64,000 bases of DNA from Spirodela intermedia (lineage: Eukaryota; Streptophyta; Magnoliopsida; Alismatales; Araceae), in the NCBI GenBank assembly GCA_902729315.2, contig LR746264.1, positions 1,552,501 to 1,616,500 of the forward strand, read 5' to 3'. Positions 48,538 to 61,058 of the stretch are shown here, one piece after another; within the stretch, counting starts at the first letter, position 1; every line of letters starts with the position of its first letter. The notes under the pieces were generated by a model. The model did not search any database. It saw nothing but the letters and a program-made list of their open reading frames with translations, and had not been told where the DNA came from. The translations under genes and the position numbers were made by a program.

Positions 48538-49005
48538 GCTGGGTGCACTAGAATTCAGACGTCACTGTCTTCCTTCCATGAAACAGCGATCTCTCTTGCC
48601 AGCTGACTGCAATCTAACCGGCGAATTTCTCTCTTTTCTCTCTCTCTCTCTCTCTCGCCATGCACATCTACGCCGTGCTAGATTGAAAGAATAGCGCCAT
48701 GATTCATTAGTCGTCTTCGTGAGTCATGTTGGGTGGGTTGGTTGACCTATGGTGTTATGGAAAAGAAAGGGAACCGCTAGTTGAACCATTCCTTCATCAA
48801 TTGTTAGCGTCTACGAGTGAAGTAAATAACGAAATTGAAAAGAGTCTCCCCAGCAGGCACGAAGGGAATAGCGGACCATGGGAACCTATTATCATGTTAA
48901 ATCTCTCTCCCTATTGCCATGTTGATTCCTACCTCGAAGTCAATATTTATTCCGATATCTCCGTCCATCTCGCCTCCATTATTTCCACGGAGGACAGCGG
49001 CAGGA
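48538..49005. other. Convergent 3' regions of GPAT and LBD copy A; left outer edge of the inverted repeat
   Basis: The GPAT 3' region runs to about 48690. From about 48700 the sequence is the mirror image of the segment ending near 59815. The open frames here are not conserved as protein between the two arms. Confidence 0.6.
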
Positions 49006-49759
49006 TCATGAGTAAAGGTCTTCTGAGACCATCTCCTCGCCGTCTCTGAAAAGTTCATCTTCGTCTTCCATGATGCCCACATTTCTTAGAGAGACGAGCT
49101 CAGCCTCACCCTTGAGCTCAGCCTTCTCCGTAGTGCCCTTGGATTCTTCAGAACTTCACCCATGAAAAACCACGGACGAGGAACAAGGCCGCAGATTAGA
49201 GATAACCCACAGAAGATTTGAAGGAGAGAGATGAACATCAGACGAGTCAAAATTACTTGTTTTCGCAGGGCTGCTGGGAGGCAAGGTGCAACTGCCCATC
49301 ATGGATATTCTGAGAGAAGACAGCTATCTCCTTCCTCAGCATAGACATGGCTGCGCCGCCGCCACCGCCATCGCCGCCGTCGCCGACGTCGCCGGCGGGG
49401 AAGGCGCCGTTCTCCGAGCGGTGGCACGAAACGATCTGTTCGGTGAGGGAAGCGAGCTCCATCTGTGCGGTGCAGAGTTGGTTAAAGAGATGGCGGATGG
49501 CGCCTGCGCAGCCGTCGACGGGGAAGCGGGCGCGAATGTTGGACTCGTAGATGATGGAGCGCATGGCTTCGGATCGCAGAGAAGGATCGATGCTGGAGAG
49601 GATCTTGAGAATGTTGCTGACGCCGAAGAGGCTGTGGGCGTTCTCGAAAAGCTTGGGCTGGTCTGCGGGGAAGTAGGGGGCGAACTGGCACTCGGCGCCG
49701 CACTTGCGGCGCTGGAACCTGCAGGCGGCGCAAGCCTGGTTCGGTCCCTCCTTCGCCAT
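49006..49759 (-). CDS. LOB-domain protein, copy A (LBD22/LBD27-like), two exons
   Basis: Plant transcription factor. Exon 1 is 49257-49759 and a proposed exon 2 is 49006-49153, giving 216 residues. A double ATG (49762 and 49759) precedes AKEG; I chose the second because copy C has only that one. The LOB zinc motif is C-x2-C-x6-C-x3-C (CAACRFQRRKCGAEC), followed by APYFPADQPKLFENAHSLFGVSNILKIL (GAS block) and a Leu-rich NQLCTAQMELASLTEQI helix. The sequence resembles Arabidopsis LBD27 (SIDECAR POLLEN) and LBD22. Without splicing, translation stops at 49253 after ENK (168 residues). With splicing at AA|GTAATT and GTGAAG|T the frame continues in phase into 48 more codons with the acidic motif EDEDELFRDGEEM and ends at a stop. 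Exon 1 confidence is high, exon 2 moderate. Sits in the left arm of the inverted repeat. Confidence 0.82.
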
Positions 49760-50545
49760 CATCTACTCTCTCTCTCTCTCCCTCTCTTTCGGCCTGCTGA
49801 ACTGCTGACTGGACCACTGGCCGCTGATCGGGCTTCAGTCTGTATCCGACGGAGCTGCCCGGCGGGTAGTGATCCGAATCGAGCCCGGTGGGCTGTGACG
49901 GCGTAACCCCCAGTAATGGGCTGGTAACTTGGCGGCCCAAAATGGCTCGCCACTATTTGTGCTCTAACCGGTCCTGGCGACTGTCTCGACCGGGGGGAGT
50001 AGACGGAGGGAGATGGTGGTGGAATGGTGGGGCCGGAGGGAGATCACGTAGGCGGAGGTAGCTGGAAGGTGGGTCGGCGGCGACGGGAGGGGATGGTGAA
50101 GCCGGAGGTGGCTGGGAGGCGGAACAGCGGCGGGAAGACGAGACGGCGTCGTTTGGAGGGAGACGGTGACGGGGGATGAGGCTGGAGGGGAGGCAGCAGC
50201 GATGGCGACGGACGGTGGCGACGGCGGATGAGGCTGGGAGGGGGAGACGGCGGCGACGGCGGCGGACGGCAGCAATAGGCTCCAACCGGGAGTACGGGGT
50301 CCTCACGTCCTCCCTCTTCTCTTCGCCGAATCTCTTTAAGTAACATGCATTTCCTGGCAGTTAGGATCGTTCGCCGTGGGGAGCTCGTTATCACCCATAA
50401 CAGATGACGACGACTGGGCACGAGTGAAAGCCGTGTCTTTTACTGACCGCTTCTGTCGGTGCTATTTATCTCTCTCTTTCTCTCTTGCTTACTCGCTCGC
50501 TCCTTGGCTCTCCCTTTATGGGCACGAGTATAAATACTGAGATTA
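49760..50545 (-). promoter_or_regulatory. Leader and promoter of LBD copy A, GC-rich repeated module
   Basis: (CT)n leader next to the ATG, then GC-rich sequence (CCTCATCCGCCGTCGCC type motifs twice, near 50160-50250). The same module precedes copies B (58110-58838) and C (63176-63450), and again occurs mirrored at 63600-64000. It also carries TATAAATAC at about 50529, oriented away from the LBD gene. Arg/Pro/Ser-rich open frames in it are not conserved and I reject them as genes. Confidence 0.6.
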
Positions 50546-51739
50546 AATGCCCAAAGCGAACACTTTTTCCAAAAAATAAAAACTGGGCCACGGGAGAAGT
50601 ACCTTTGTAGTTTTAATTGATATTTTCCTTCGAAATTAATTTCTAAAAATTTAAATATAAAGCTTTTCTTATTTTTCAAACATACATTTGAGTAATTTAA
50701 AATACGACGACTGAATCACATCACTTACATTCAAGTTTAACAACGGTTGATCTTTTTTGTATATTAAAAGCATCAACCTAGTGAAGAGTGATATTGTTCT
50801 AAGTAAACTTCAGAATGAAAGAAGGTAAACCATGATTGCCCAAAAGCAATCTAGAAGTTAATTTAATCAGCACTAAATGATTATGATGTTATTAATGTTT
50901 CTCCAATTATAAGTTTAAGATTATCTATTGTGTTGTATTACCAAGAAATTCATAGAAAGTTGAACAAGAGGACACTTTAGGATAGGAGACGAGAACTAAG
51001 AGTCAAATCACTTTAAAATTACAGGTGATGTGTTTTACTGAAATTTTATTATCTATTTATGGGAGTATGATATATGTTCTACACCATAGTCACTTAGAAA
51101 AGAATCAATTCTCATTTGAGAATTCTAGTCATATACATATATATATATATATATATTATGGCATGTCAATTAACTATGTTATTTTTCAATTTTTCTTTAC
51201 AAGATAGCACATAATTTAGGAAAACCAACCATAATTCATAGTGTACTAGAATATAAATCTTTGAAACATCTTAAGGTTGAGCAGGGATAACAACATTCAT
51301 CAAAATCTCTTCGAAGGTTTTAGCAAGAAAAAACCTCTTCATAGATATTCATGCCACATGCCCTTCATAATGCTTCATGTGTAAAAACTTTGTTCTGCAA
51401 CAAGTTAGCTCACCATCTTTGAATCAACATTTAATGTTTGCATTAAAATTGGGTTTAGCTTAAATCAATTAAATGAGAAAAGATAGCAAACTTTGTATTT
51501 ATATTATTTTGAAAGGGAAGATAATATGGGTTCTTTCATCTACTGATGATTGTAATGATTCATACTGATTTTTTCTAAATATAAATACATCATTTTCTCT
51601 CTTTTTTCTTCAAGTCATATTAAAAAAGGGTCAGTACCCTTAAACCACAACTTAAAATAATCAAAATAATGGCATAATAACCATATAGTTCAGCCATAAT
51701 ATCAAAGATAGCTACTATGATTTCAAGACAAACATCATC

Positions 51740-51742
<3 letters not shown>

Positions 51743-51817
<75 letters not shown>
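51743..51817. repeat. (CT)n microsatellite at the inner edge of the left arm
   Basis: About 37 CT units. The counterpart in the right arm is the (GA)n run at 56728-56771. Confidence 0.95.
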
Positions 51818-51820
<3 letters not shown>

Positions 51821-54800
51821 GGCTCCATATTGATAATTCACCCTGGTTTCTTTTTTCGCTCCCTCCTAGTCTCATCCATTGTCACCGCCATTCATCACCA
51901 TCGCTGCCACCTCCCCCTCCACCTCACTATCGGTATTGTCTCCCTCCAAGCAATGTTGTCATCATCCCACTGGAAATGTATGTCATTCATTATGACAACT
52001 CATGTGTCTTCTCTTTAATTGTCTATGAATCAACTCAACTGACATGCAGGTTGAGTAAATAGGTTGGGTTAAATCAAAATATGTTCACATTATAGCCATT
52101 GTTAAACTTTATTATTTTTTATTACTTTAGTAAATGAGAAAATTATATCAGTATAAACATATCTTTAGCATTAATCCAGTCCATATGAGTTCATGGGTTA
52201 TGGATTCACTAAATCATATCCTAAGTCTATGGTAGTAAAGTGAGTCTAGTTCAATGACTTTCCATAGGATACAAACCTTTTTTAAGATAGTGATTCACAT
52301 CTCATATTAGAAAAGTCTTGTTAGGATAACATTTTTCTTTACTCTTTGTTTGAATTTTTGTCATTTACAATTTATCTTGATTCATTATTGAATGGCATGT
52401 GGTATAAAGAACTATACTCAGAAATAATTATTAATAAAAGGTACTACATGAGGAACATAATCAAGGAATACAGCATTAGGAAACAATAGTCATATCTCTA
52501 AGGTGTGTGATTACTCAACAATTGTAAAGGCCTTCATTTTGTAAGGACATATGCTATGGGAAAGCTTTTAACAATAAATTTCAATGTCTCTTCAAGGTAG
52601 AAAATATTTTTTTCCTTCAAAAAAATGTTAAAAATGTATATTATGGAAACTACTTTGGAACCCTACTAATAATGAAGACAACCACAAATGAAGCAGCCTC
52701 CACATGAGCCTCATATTTCAAGAGAAAAATAGATTGTAGGACTAAGTTGACACATACATGATTTCTAAAAGATGATAGTATGAAACAAAAAACATGTTGA
52801 TAATTGTAGGACATACTAACTAGGAAAAGTATTGTGTTCCAATTTCTTGCTTTCTTTTCAGAGCACTTTGGGGATCTATAAGCTCATAAGAACTTGTAAA
52901 ATGAAGACAACTTAGATAGCTCTATCTTTATATTTGTAGAAAGGTATATGATACTAAATGATAAAAATAATCTAATTATTGACAATTAGTTTTCATTTTA
53001 TACCCAATTACTCTAACATAGAAAAAATGAGGAGTATCAAGTTTAGAACCACTAGCTGCTTATGTATTAGTTAGAATGTTTATTATGGCTCTAGAATGAT
53101 GATATATACAATTATTTCAACTCTTTGAAACAATTTTGAACTTCAAATAAAAACCCTTTTAGAGATGTTAGAAGAGATATCTTATTTTATATTTTCTAAA
53201 ATCATAATCATAAAATATGTCACCAATTAGCATACTTTTCATGTAAAAAGAAACATTGAAAAGAGAGTCAATTTCTCACTTTCAACATGTCACTTCTCCG
53301 ACTGAAGATAGTTGAAAACATTCTAATTTTCTTTTACACCTCCATTATTTGCTAATAACGTCATGAAAAATACTAAAAACTAATGCACTACATGCTTTCA
53401 CTAAATTGAATCCTTCACTACATGTGTTTTTTAAGTTTTAACTTGAATCATTCACTAAATTGCAACTATAAACATAACTACTACATTTAGAATTGATTAC
53501 TTCTCTTATGCATATTTCTTCTTTTTTATGATCTATTGCTTATTTGTTGTCATCCAAGAACTATATACTACACAAGTCAAGCCTAGTACCAATATTGTGA
53601 CAATTTTCACAAATAAAGCTGAAACTCACATTGTACTAGTTCACCAAAATGTAAGCAGTTAGAAAACAAACTAGAAATCAACATCAAGTGTATCCTACTA
53701 TATTATGTAAAGATCCATGTGCTCAACATACAAGCAAATATGATATTTTGATTAAGTGTGCTACTACATAGTGGAAAACTAACTTACATTATATTGTGCC
53801 CAAAAGTCATCTTTATTGAGTTCATATCTTTTTCAAGTAGAATTCTCAACATTAGGCAATCTCTCAAGCTTTAGTAATGCAAAAATGCTCATTCCATGTA
53901 TGTATCCCACTTGCTTATTTTGAGTCAATGCATGTTAAATAACATAATTAGTAGATAGTATGGAGAATGCAAATTATGGATGAGAAACACAATCATATCC
54001 TAGAACATTCTCAATATTCAAGTGCACTATCACAATAACACTTTAATTCTGCAAGACAATTGAAACATGAGAACATATAGTGTGCAAAAGAACAAAAGTT
54101 TAGTGGTAAATATTTTCAAAGATATAATAAAAATATGATTCAACAAGTAACATGAACCAAAAATTTTGAACATTAAAGCCAAAAATCAAATGATAAAATA
54201 AACACTAGTCTTACATTGTTATGTTAAGTACAAACAACTATGAATGCTCTTTTTCCTAATATGTCCAATAACATATTCTTGATAGTGGTATTCTTAACAA
54301 ATGATCATGATACGTCATATTATGAAATAAAATGTATTATCCCCTCATAGAAAGCTCTGGCCCTAAATATAAGGATATGAGGGGCAACATAAAATCCTAA
54401 TCAAAAGTTAAATTGAGAGGTGCTCGACCCCAAATAAGGTTATATCCTATGTTTTATTCAAATGTAAACTAGTCTAGTAGGTAGCTTTTCAAGGTCACGC
54501 AACTTATTCAACAAGCTTAAATGATAAAATCAGGCCAACCAATGTAAAAGCATAGTATTTTAGTTCTCTTCAATGAGACTAGGTCCCTCAAAAACTCCTC
54601 TAAAACCTAAAAAAGTAACCACAAAAATATGGTTGAATTAGTGTGGGATAAAATGAACCTAAAAAATACAACAAGAAAGGAATTTGAAAGTTTGTCTTTG
54701 ATAAGTTACCAATGTCTCATGTGTTCAACATAATTGTTTGCCATTTAAAGTTACAACAAAAGATAAAATAAATCTTAGAAAATCACAAAGAATTAGTATA

Positions 54801-56720
54801 TTACATTGCTTTAAGATCACTTCTACCATGATGCCTTTATTTTAACATTAGACAATAACACCAAATCACATTTAATTTCGACAAGTCTTCAAAAATCTTA
54901 TACAATAAAAATTTGAGAATAAGATAAATTACCTTTCAGATTCTATGACAAGATCATTTGATTACATTGACATCTAAACTACATTTTGAGAAAATAAGCA
55001 ACACAATTGAAAATCAATTGATCTCCTTGTATTTAGCTAGATTCTACCACTGACATAATTTACACACAATGTCAACAAATAATGAAATAACAAAGTATGA
55101 GTAATTCTAGCATAACCCAATTCAAAGGCGGTATTTGAATCTCAAAATATCATTTTCAAGAAAGACAAAAAACGTTTCTAGTGATATATTGTATTCTAAC
55201 ATTTGTGATGCAAAATTCTTAGAGTAATAGATGTCAAACCTAATGGTTTAGGAATTTTTTGGCACCCTTCATTGTCATATAATTTGCCTTTTGCCCAATA
55301 GGTGACTTGCTGCCTATCAATACTAAAAATTTCATATATTCTTTCAACAATTAAAACATATGCAGCACAATTCTATCTCAAAAAAGAAGAAGTCCATGTT
55401 AACATGCATTGCCCTAGGACTCAAACCCACCAATCCATAAATGATGGAATATCCAACATTGATCATTGCAACTTTGAGACACCAGCTCTACTCACAACCC
55501 TAGATTGTAGAAAAAAATAAATTATGATCTGAATTGGTTGATTCAGACCAAAAATACATGCTAACCTATCCAAATATGAACAAAATCAACTACAACCAAC
55601 TTTAATCAGTCAATAGTAAGAAAGATAAACATAGATAGGGGGTACAAATCAAATTAAAAAGTTGGGTGACATTAGAAAATTTATGTTCTTTTATATAAAA
55701 ACCAAGTCCCCAAACTCAAATTATTAGTCAATCTTTGAAAATTTTAGTCAAAGAGAGCACAAGAATTATTTTCCACCTGATTTGATTTTTGAATTATCTT
55801 TTTCTCCACAATGATAAAACTGAGTTGCCTAAGAGTGGAACCACCTAATCTTGGGCTGCACAAAACCCTACACTAGAATACTATTGACACAATTATTTAA
55901 ATTCAAACATCTAATCTAATAGCTCATGAAATAATAGCAAGAACCAGCTTATCATATTACACTTGACTGATCCAATGCTAGTCCATGCTTTTGAGTCATA
56001 ATGATAGGTTGAGACTTTCACTATGGAATCAGTCACTAATAAACAGTGAAAAAAGAATAGGGGGTGAAAAGATTGACCAACTTTTCTCATTGGTAGATTA
56101 CAAATGAGTTCCAATTAGCTTATCATGAGGGGTGTCATGTCATGCAGATTATAATGATATCTCCTCCAATGCAGAAGAGCTCCATGAGCTTGATGTCTAT
56201 GGATCCTAGTCATATTGAAGAAAATTTTAGAAAACTCATAGTGAAAGGAAACCAACTAAGGCGATGCATATATAAATAAGTAGATAAGTTCAAGTCATAA
56301 GATAATAAAATGTAAGGTGCTAGGCATAAACAACCAAGTTTACATTGCTCATTAAGAGAGAGGGCCAACATGTATTTTTGTTATGCTCAAAATTTACATT
56401 CCTCAACCTCAAGCTAGAATATTGTGCTTTGCTCTATTTTCAAGTGGGATAGATCACGCCCAATGGATACACTTGGAAGAACAAGAAATTATGCAAAAAC
56501 CCAAAATGGATCAGACAAAGAACCATCTTCACAACTAAATTTTCACATATATGTATATGCATAATGAGTGTGTGTGTGATAGAGAGAGGTGGGTCAATAC
56601 CTAGAGAAAAGATGAAATCTTAAAATACTTGCTTAAGAGCTTGTCTTGGTACTCAAATGGATCGCATAAAGAATGGTCTTCACAACTATAAATTTTCAAA
56701 TCTATAAATATAACTAGCTA

Positions 56721-56727
<7 letters not shown>
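51818..56727. other. AT-rich spacer between the inverted-repeat arms
   Basis: Nearly 5 kb of AT-rich DNA without a credible gene. No element ends found. The last 250 bases (56480-56727) contain a GA-containing unit that recurs near 61250-61460. Confidence 0.45.
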
Positions 56728-56776
<49 letters not shown>

Positions 56777-56780
56777 TAAT
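56480..56780. repeat. Tandem units of about 185 bp with internal (GA)n
   Basis: Two copies share CAAATGGATC(A/G)nAnAAAGAA, TTCACAACTA(T)AAATTTTCA(A/C)AT, a short AT run and a GA tract followed by GGTGGGT. The same phrase order (TTCTTGGTACCCAAATGGATC, TTCACAACTGTAAAATTTCACATT, GA run, GCGGGCT) is found at 61280-61400. Confidence 0.65.
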
Positions 56781-58109
56781 GTTTGTCTTGGAATCATGGT
56801 AACTATCTTTGATGTTATAGCTGAGCTTTATAGTTTTTATGCCACTTTTTTGTATATGACTTGGAAATTATTTTTGGTTGGTTTTATAGAAATTGAAAAA
56901 AATGAGAAAACTAGGATGTATTTATATTTATAGGAAATCATGACGAATTTATATAATTAGTAGTAGATGAAAGAGCCCATATTATCTTCTCATTCAAGAT
57001 AAGAGAAATATAAAGTATATTATCTTTTTCCCATTTAATTTATTTAAGCTAAACCCAATGTTAATGCAAACATTAAATGCTGATTCAAAGATGGTGAGCT
57101 AACTTGTTATAAAACAAAGTTTTTGCAAATGAAGCATTAAGAAGGGCATGTGTGACATGAATATCTATGAAGAGGTTTTATCTAGCTAAAATCTTTGAAG
57201 AGGTTTTGATGAAGGTTGTTATCCCTAATCAACCTTGGGATGTTTCAAATATTTATATCCTAGTACACAAAATTATGGCTGGTTTTCCTAAATTTTGTCC
57301 AATGTTGAAAAGATAGAAAATTAGCATGGTTAATCGATATGTATATATATATATATATTGGTATGACTAGAATACTCAAATGAGATTTGATTCCTTTCTA
57401 ATTGACTATGGTGTAGAACATATATCAAACTCACAAAAATAGACAATACAACTTCAATAAAACACATCACACATAATTTTAGAGTGATTTGATTCACAAT
57501 TCATGTCTCCTATCCTAAGTTTCCCATTGTTCAACTTTTTATTAATTCGTTGGTAAGATTACACAGTAGATAATGTTAAACTTATAATTTGGAGAAACAT
57601 TAATAACATCAAATTCATTTAGTACTCATGAAATTAACTTTCTGAATTACTTTTGAGCAACAATGCTTCATCCTACTTTCATGGCTCTTGCCCATGAGTT
57701 GATTACCTTGAAAACTATCACTATTTTGATGATTTGAATGTACAAAAAAGATCAATTTGTTATTAAACTTGAGTGTAAGTGATGTGATTCATTTGTTCTA
57801 TTTTAAATCACTCAAATTAAAAGTCTTTGAAACAAGAGAAGCTTTGTATTTTAATTTATAGATTTTTTTTTCAAGGAAATATATCAATTAAAACCTAAAA
57901 AATCTTCAGAATTTATAGTGCATTTTCGAGTTCGATTTCACTAAGGGATGTGAGGAAAATTTGAGCAGAAGTTTGGATTTTTTATTTTCTAAAAATAAAA
58001 AAAAATATTTATATGTTGACAAGGCCCAATTGGGGCCAAAATGCCCGGCCACTTGTTCAAAAGATGGACTTCTCCCATGGACAATTTTTAATTTTTAGGG
58101 AGAATTCAG

Positions 58110-58715
58110 TTAGGTTGCGCAAGCTGAATATTTATACTTGTGTTTTTTTGTAAATAATCTGACAAAAGTCAACGCCAAAAAGCACGGGCCACTATCTCCT
58201 CCCGTCGCCGCCATCTCGCCTTCCTACTGCCGACCACCTTCCAGCCACCTCCGCCCACGTGATCTCCGTCCGTCGCCGCAATTCCACCGCCGTCACCACC
58301 GTCTCGCTCCGTCGCCTACTCCGCCTGCCGAGACAGCCGCCCGGACGGGCGACCACGTGATGGCCAGCCGTTGTTGGGCCGCCAAGTTACCGCCTCATTA
58401 CTTGGGTTTGGCCGACACAGCCCACCGGTTCGGATTCGGATCGCAACCCGCCTTGCGGCTCCCTCGGATCCAGACTGAAGCCCGACTAGCGGCCAGTGCA
58501 GTCAGCAGTCCACGGTCTCCGGAGTCAAAGACCAAATCAGCAAGAACGATGTACAACAAACATCGTGAAACGATTGCCCGGTTGGAGAGAGAGAGAGAAA
58601 CGGGGGGAGAGAGAGAGAGAGTTCCAAGAATGATGAACAACAAACTAAAATGGCACCAGGCTGTTGTCATCATCCTCGAGCCTTGTATTTAAGCTGGCCT
58701 CCCCCCACCAGGCCT

Positions 58716-58749
<34 letters not shown>

Positions 58750-58838
58750 AGACTTCGTCTTGTGGGAGGATCCCCGATGAGGATCCCGGTTTCCTTCCTC
58801 TCTCTATCTGAATGTAGAGCGAGAAACAAGGAGAGCAG
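58110..58838 (+). promoter_or_regulatory. Leader and promoter of LBD copy B, GC-rich repeated module
   Basis: Corresponds in mirror image to 49760-50545: GC-rich CCACCTTCCAGCCACCTCCGCC phrases, CCGCCAAGTTACC, then a (CT)n leader at 58722-58749. An ATATTTATAC element near 58128 is the mirror of the TATAAATA seen in copy A. The 184-codon frame across it is a by-product of composition. Confidence 0.55.
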
Positions 58839-59331
58839 ATGACGACGAGGGGGGGCCGAAACTGCTTCGCCTGCAGGCGCCAGCACCGCAGGTGCGGCTC
58901 CGAGTGCCCATTGGCTCCCTTCTTCCCCCTCGACCAGCCCCAACGGTTCGAGAACGCCAGACGCCTCTTCGGCGTCAGCAACATTCTCAAGATCCTCTCC
59001 GGCATCGATCCTGCTCTGCAACCCGACGCCATGCGCTCCATCATCTACGAGTCCGACTGTCGCGCCCACTTCCCCGTCGAAGGCTGCTTGGCCGTCATCC
59101 GCCATCTCTTGCACCAACTCCGCTGCGCAGAAATAGAGCTCGCCTTCCTCACCAATGAGATCGCCCACCACCGCTCCCAAATGGAGCACGTTGACTACAA
59201 TCAGCCAAGAAAAACCAGGTAATTTATCTCATCTGATTTTCATCTCTCTTCTGCCAGTCTTTGTGGTCTTATATCTAATCCGCCGCATTGCTCATGGTCC
59301 TTGTTTTCTTTATGGGTGCAGCTCTGAGTAA
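58839..59331 (+). CDS. LOB-domain protein, copy B, shortened C-terminus
   Basis: Exon 1 from ATG 58839 encodes MTTRGGRN then the zinc motif CFACRRQHRRCGSEC, APFFPLDQPQRFENARRLFGVSNILKIL and a Leu-rich helix; all four zinc cysteines and the GAS block are kept. Read without splicing it stops at 59220 after 127 residues. A good donor (ACCAG|GTAATT at 59219) and acceptor (GGGTGCAG, ending at 59321) match the intron of copy A. Splicing would give only Ser-Ser-Glu and a stop at 59329, because the codon aligned with a Glu of copy A is TAA; a frameshift follows further on. So copy B ends at 127 or 129 residues either way and lacks the acidic tail. The Gly/Asp-rich linker of copies A and C is also missing. 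Probably expressed or recently so, since the LOB domain is intact (inference). Confidence 0.78.
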
Positions 59332-59815
59332 TCCAAGGTCACCGAGGAGGTAGAGAGCCACAAGAGTTGTGAGGAACTGAGGTCAAGATTGAGGCTGAGC
59401 CCATCACTCTAAGAAACCTTGTCGTCATCAAGAACGAGGAAGATTAACAAAAAGACGGCGAGGAGATGGTCTCAAGAGACATTTAGTCATGATCCTTGCG
59501 CATCTGCCACTTTCCTCCATAGAAATAATGGAAAGGAGATGGAAAGGGACATGGAAATAAAGAATGGAAATTAACATAGAAATAGGGAGAGAAATTTGCC
59601 ATACTAATAAGTTTCGATCCTGAAGGTCCCCATGGCCCGCTATTCTCTTCCTTCTTGCTCAGGAGACTCTTTTCAATTTCGTTATTTAGTTCACTCATAG
59701 ACGCTAATAATTGATGAAGGGTTCAACTAGCGGCTCCCTTTCTTTTCCTTAACACCATAGGTGAACCAACCCATCGAACATGACCCACAAAGGAGCCTAA
59801 TGAATCATTCGAATA

Positions 59816-60116
59816 TTATTTCGTCAAGAGTTTCAGAGGAAATCATGGCCACAGGAGTGTGCCGGCTGGATGGTTTACTGATGCAACACTGTTCATTGTG
59901 AAATTTCTTTTTTCTGATAATTTATTTAAAATAATATTAGATAATTTTTTATAATGTAAATAAATATACTCTTTAGGATAGCTGACATCATAAAAATTTT
60001 AAGTAAAAATTTGGGTGTCTATCATTGTCCCAAAGTTCATTGGGTCAAAATAAGAGTAGCTAAATTGATTTTAGGTGTACAAGACTGTTGTTAAATGAAA
60101 AAATAATGTCTCTCTC

Positions 60117-60177
<61 letters not shown>

Positions 60178-61058
60178 CTCACTAGATATATATATAGAAA
60201 ATGTCTAAAATCCATAGATGATATCTTAGAAAAAGAAAGTCTACATAGGGAATAAACCAAGTGCTTGCATAAGCAAACACTAGAAGACAACATAAACCAC
60301 CAAAACTTATACATATTAATGTTAAAGACAAAGGCAACATGTGTTTAATAGGAGATCTTGGATCGTTTCTTTGTGAGATTGGGGATTCATCCAGTGTTGT
60401 TGACAATTACAAGATTATCTATACAACAATTTGACGTGAGGCCAATAATTATACACACACCTACAAACCATTGGTTTAACCTCATTTCTCTCACGGATCA
60501 CTTTCTTGGATGAGAGAGAGGATATCATTGATATTCTATCTTAAAACCATATATATGCTGAGTGTTTTTCTTCATCACCATGCTTTTTTTATCATATTAT
60601 ATTTTCTTGTTGCTGTAAGCATAACAATGACAAAAAATTAGTAGAATAGCTCCCATGCACCACAAAAAGATGAGTTTACCTAGCAGAATGATCAACTTTC
60701 TCTCACACCAAAGATGCATAGAAACAAGCCATGAAGTCGCATAGAAAAACATACATAAATGAGCAACAATCACCCAGGAAGGAGAACAAGCTTCCATGAA
60801 ATCTACAGCCTCTTTGAAACAGCAATCATTTTACAAGACATGACATAACTACAGAGAAATTCAAAAGATAAATGTGCAGGTCAATAAAAGGCATTACAGT
60901 AGAAAAAGACAACTAAAAACATGTAGAGATCAAACTAATAAAAATGCAAGAAAAATCAATGAATGTCAATTGTTTATGTGACTACATTTATTTCTCACAT
61001 ATCAAATGAATCAGTATGCTAAACTAAATTATAAACTGGATCTATGTTTACAACCTTA
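59816..61058. other. Intergenic, AT-rich with a long (CT)n run
   Basis: No gene. A (CT)n microsatellite of about 27 units lies at 60121-60175. The Glu/Arg-alternating frame across it is an artefact. Confidence 0.5.
60121..60180. repeat. (CT)n microsatellite
   Basis: About 27 CT units, with a single CG interruption near the end. Confidence 0.95.

Larger units (their letters stand above)
48700..51742. repeat. Left arm of a 3-kb inverted duplication (contains LBD copy A)
   Basis: Pairs in reverse complement with 56772-59815. Matched landmarks: CTATGGTGTT at 48747 with AACACCATAG at 59751; GAGACCATCTCCTCGCCGTC at 49025 with its complement at 59454-59473; CCCTTCATAATGCTTCAT at 51361 with ATGAAGCATTAAGAAGGG at about 57129. 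The sums of paired coordinates stay near 108,500 at both ends, so large indels are few or compensate. The inner edge falls in the (CT)n run at 51743. Confidence 0.88.
56772..59815. repeat. Right arm of the 3-kb inverted duplication (contains LBD copy B)
   Basis: Reverse complement of 48700-51742 (see that entry for paired landmarks). Similarity covers the AT-rich inner part, the promoter module, the LBD coding exon, the intron, the exon 2 remnant and 300 bases beyond. Confidence 0.88.

Noticed and set aside
48726-49049. 107-codon frame between GPAT and LBD copy A
   Set aside because: It is open in copy A only by chance on the antisense strand of exon 2 and its flank; the mirrored segment at 59483-59698 reads differently.
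49953-50421. Arg/Pro/Ser-rich frames upstream of LBD copy A (and counterparts near 58138-58692 and 63514-63999)
   Set aside because: Frames differ between copies and lengths are not conserved; the DNA is better explained as a repeated GC-rich promoter module.
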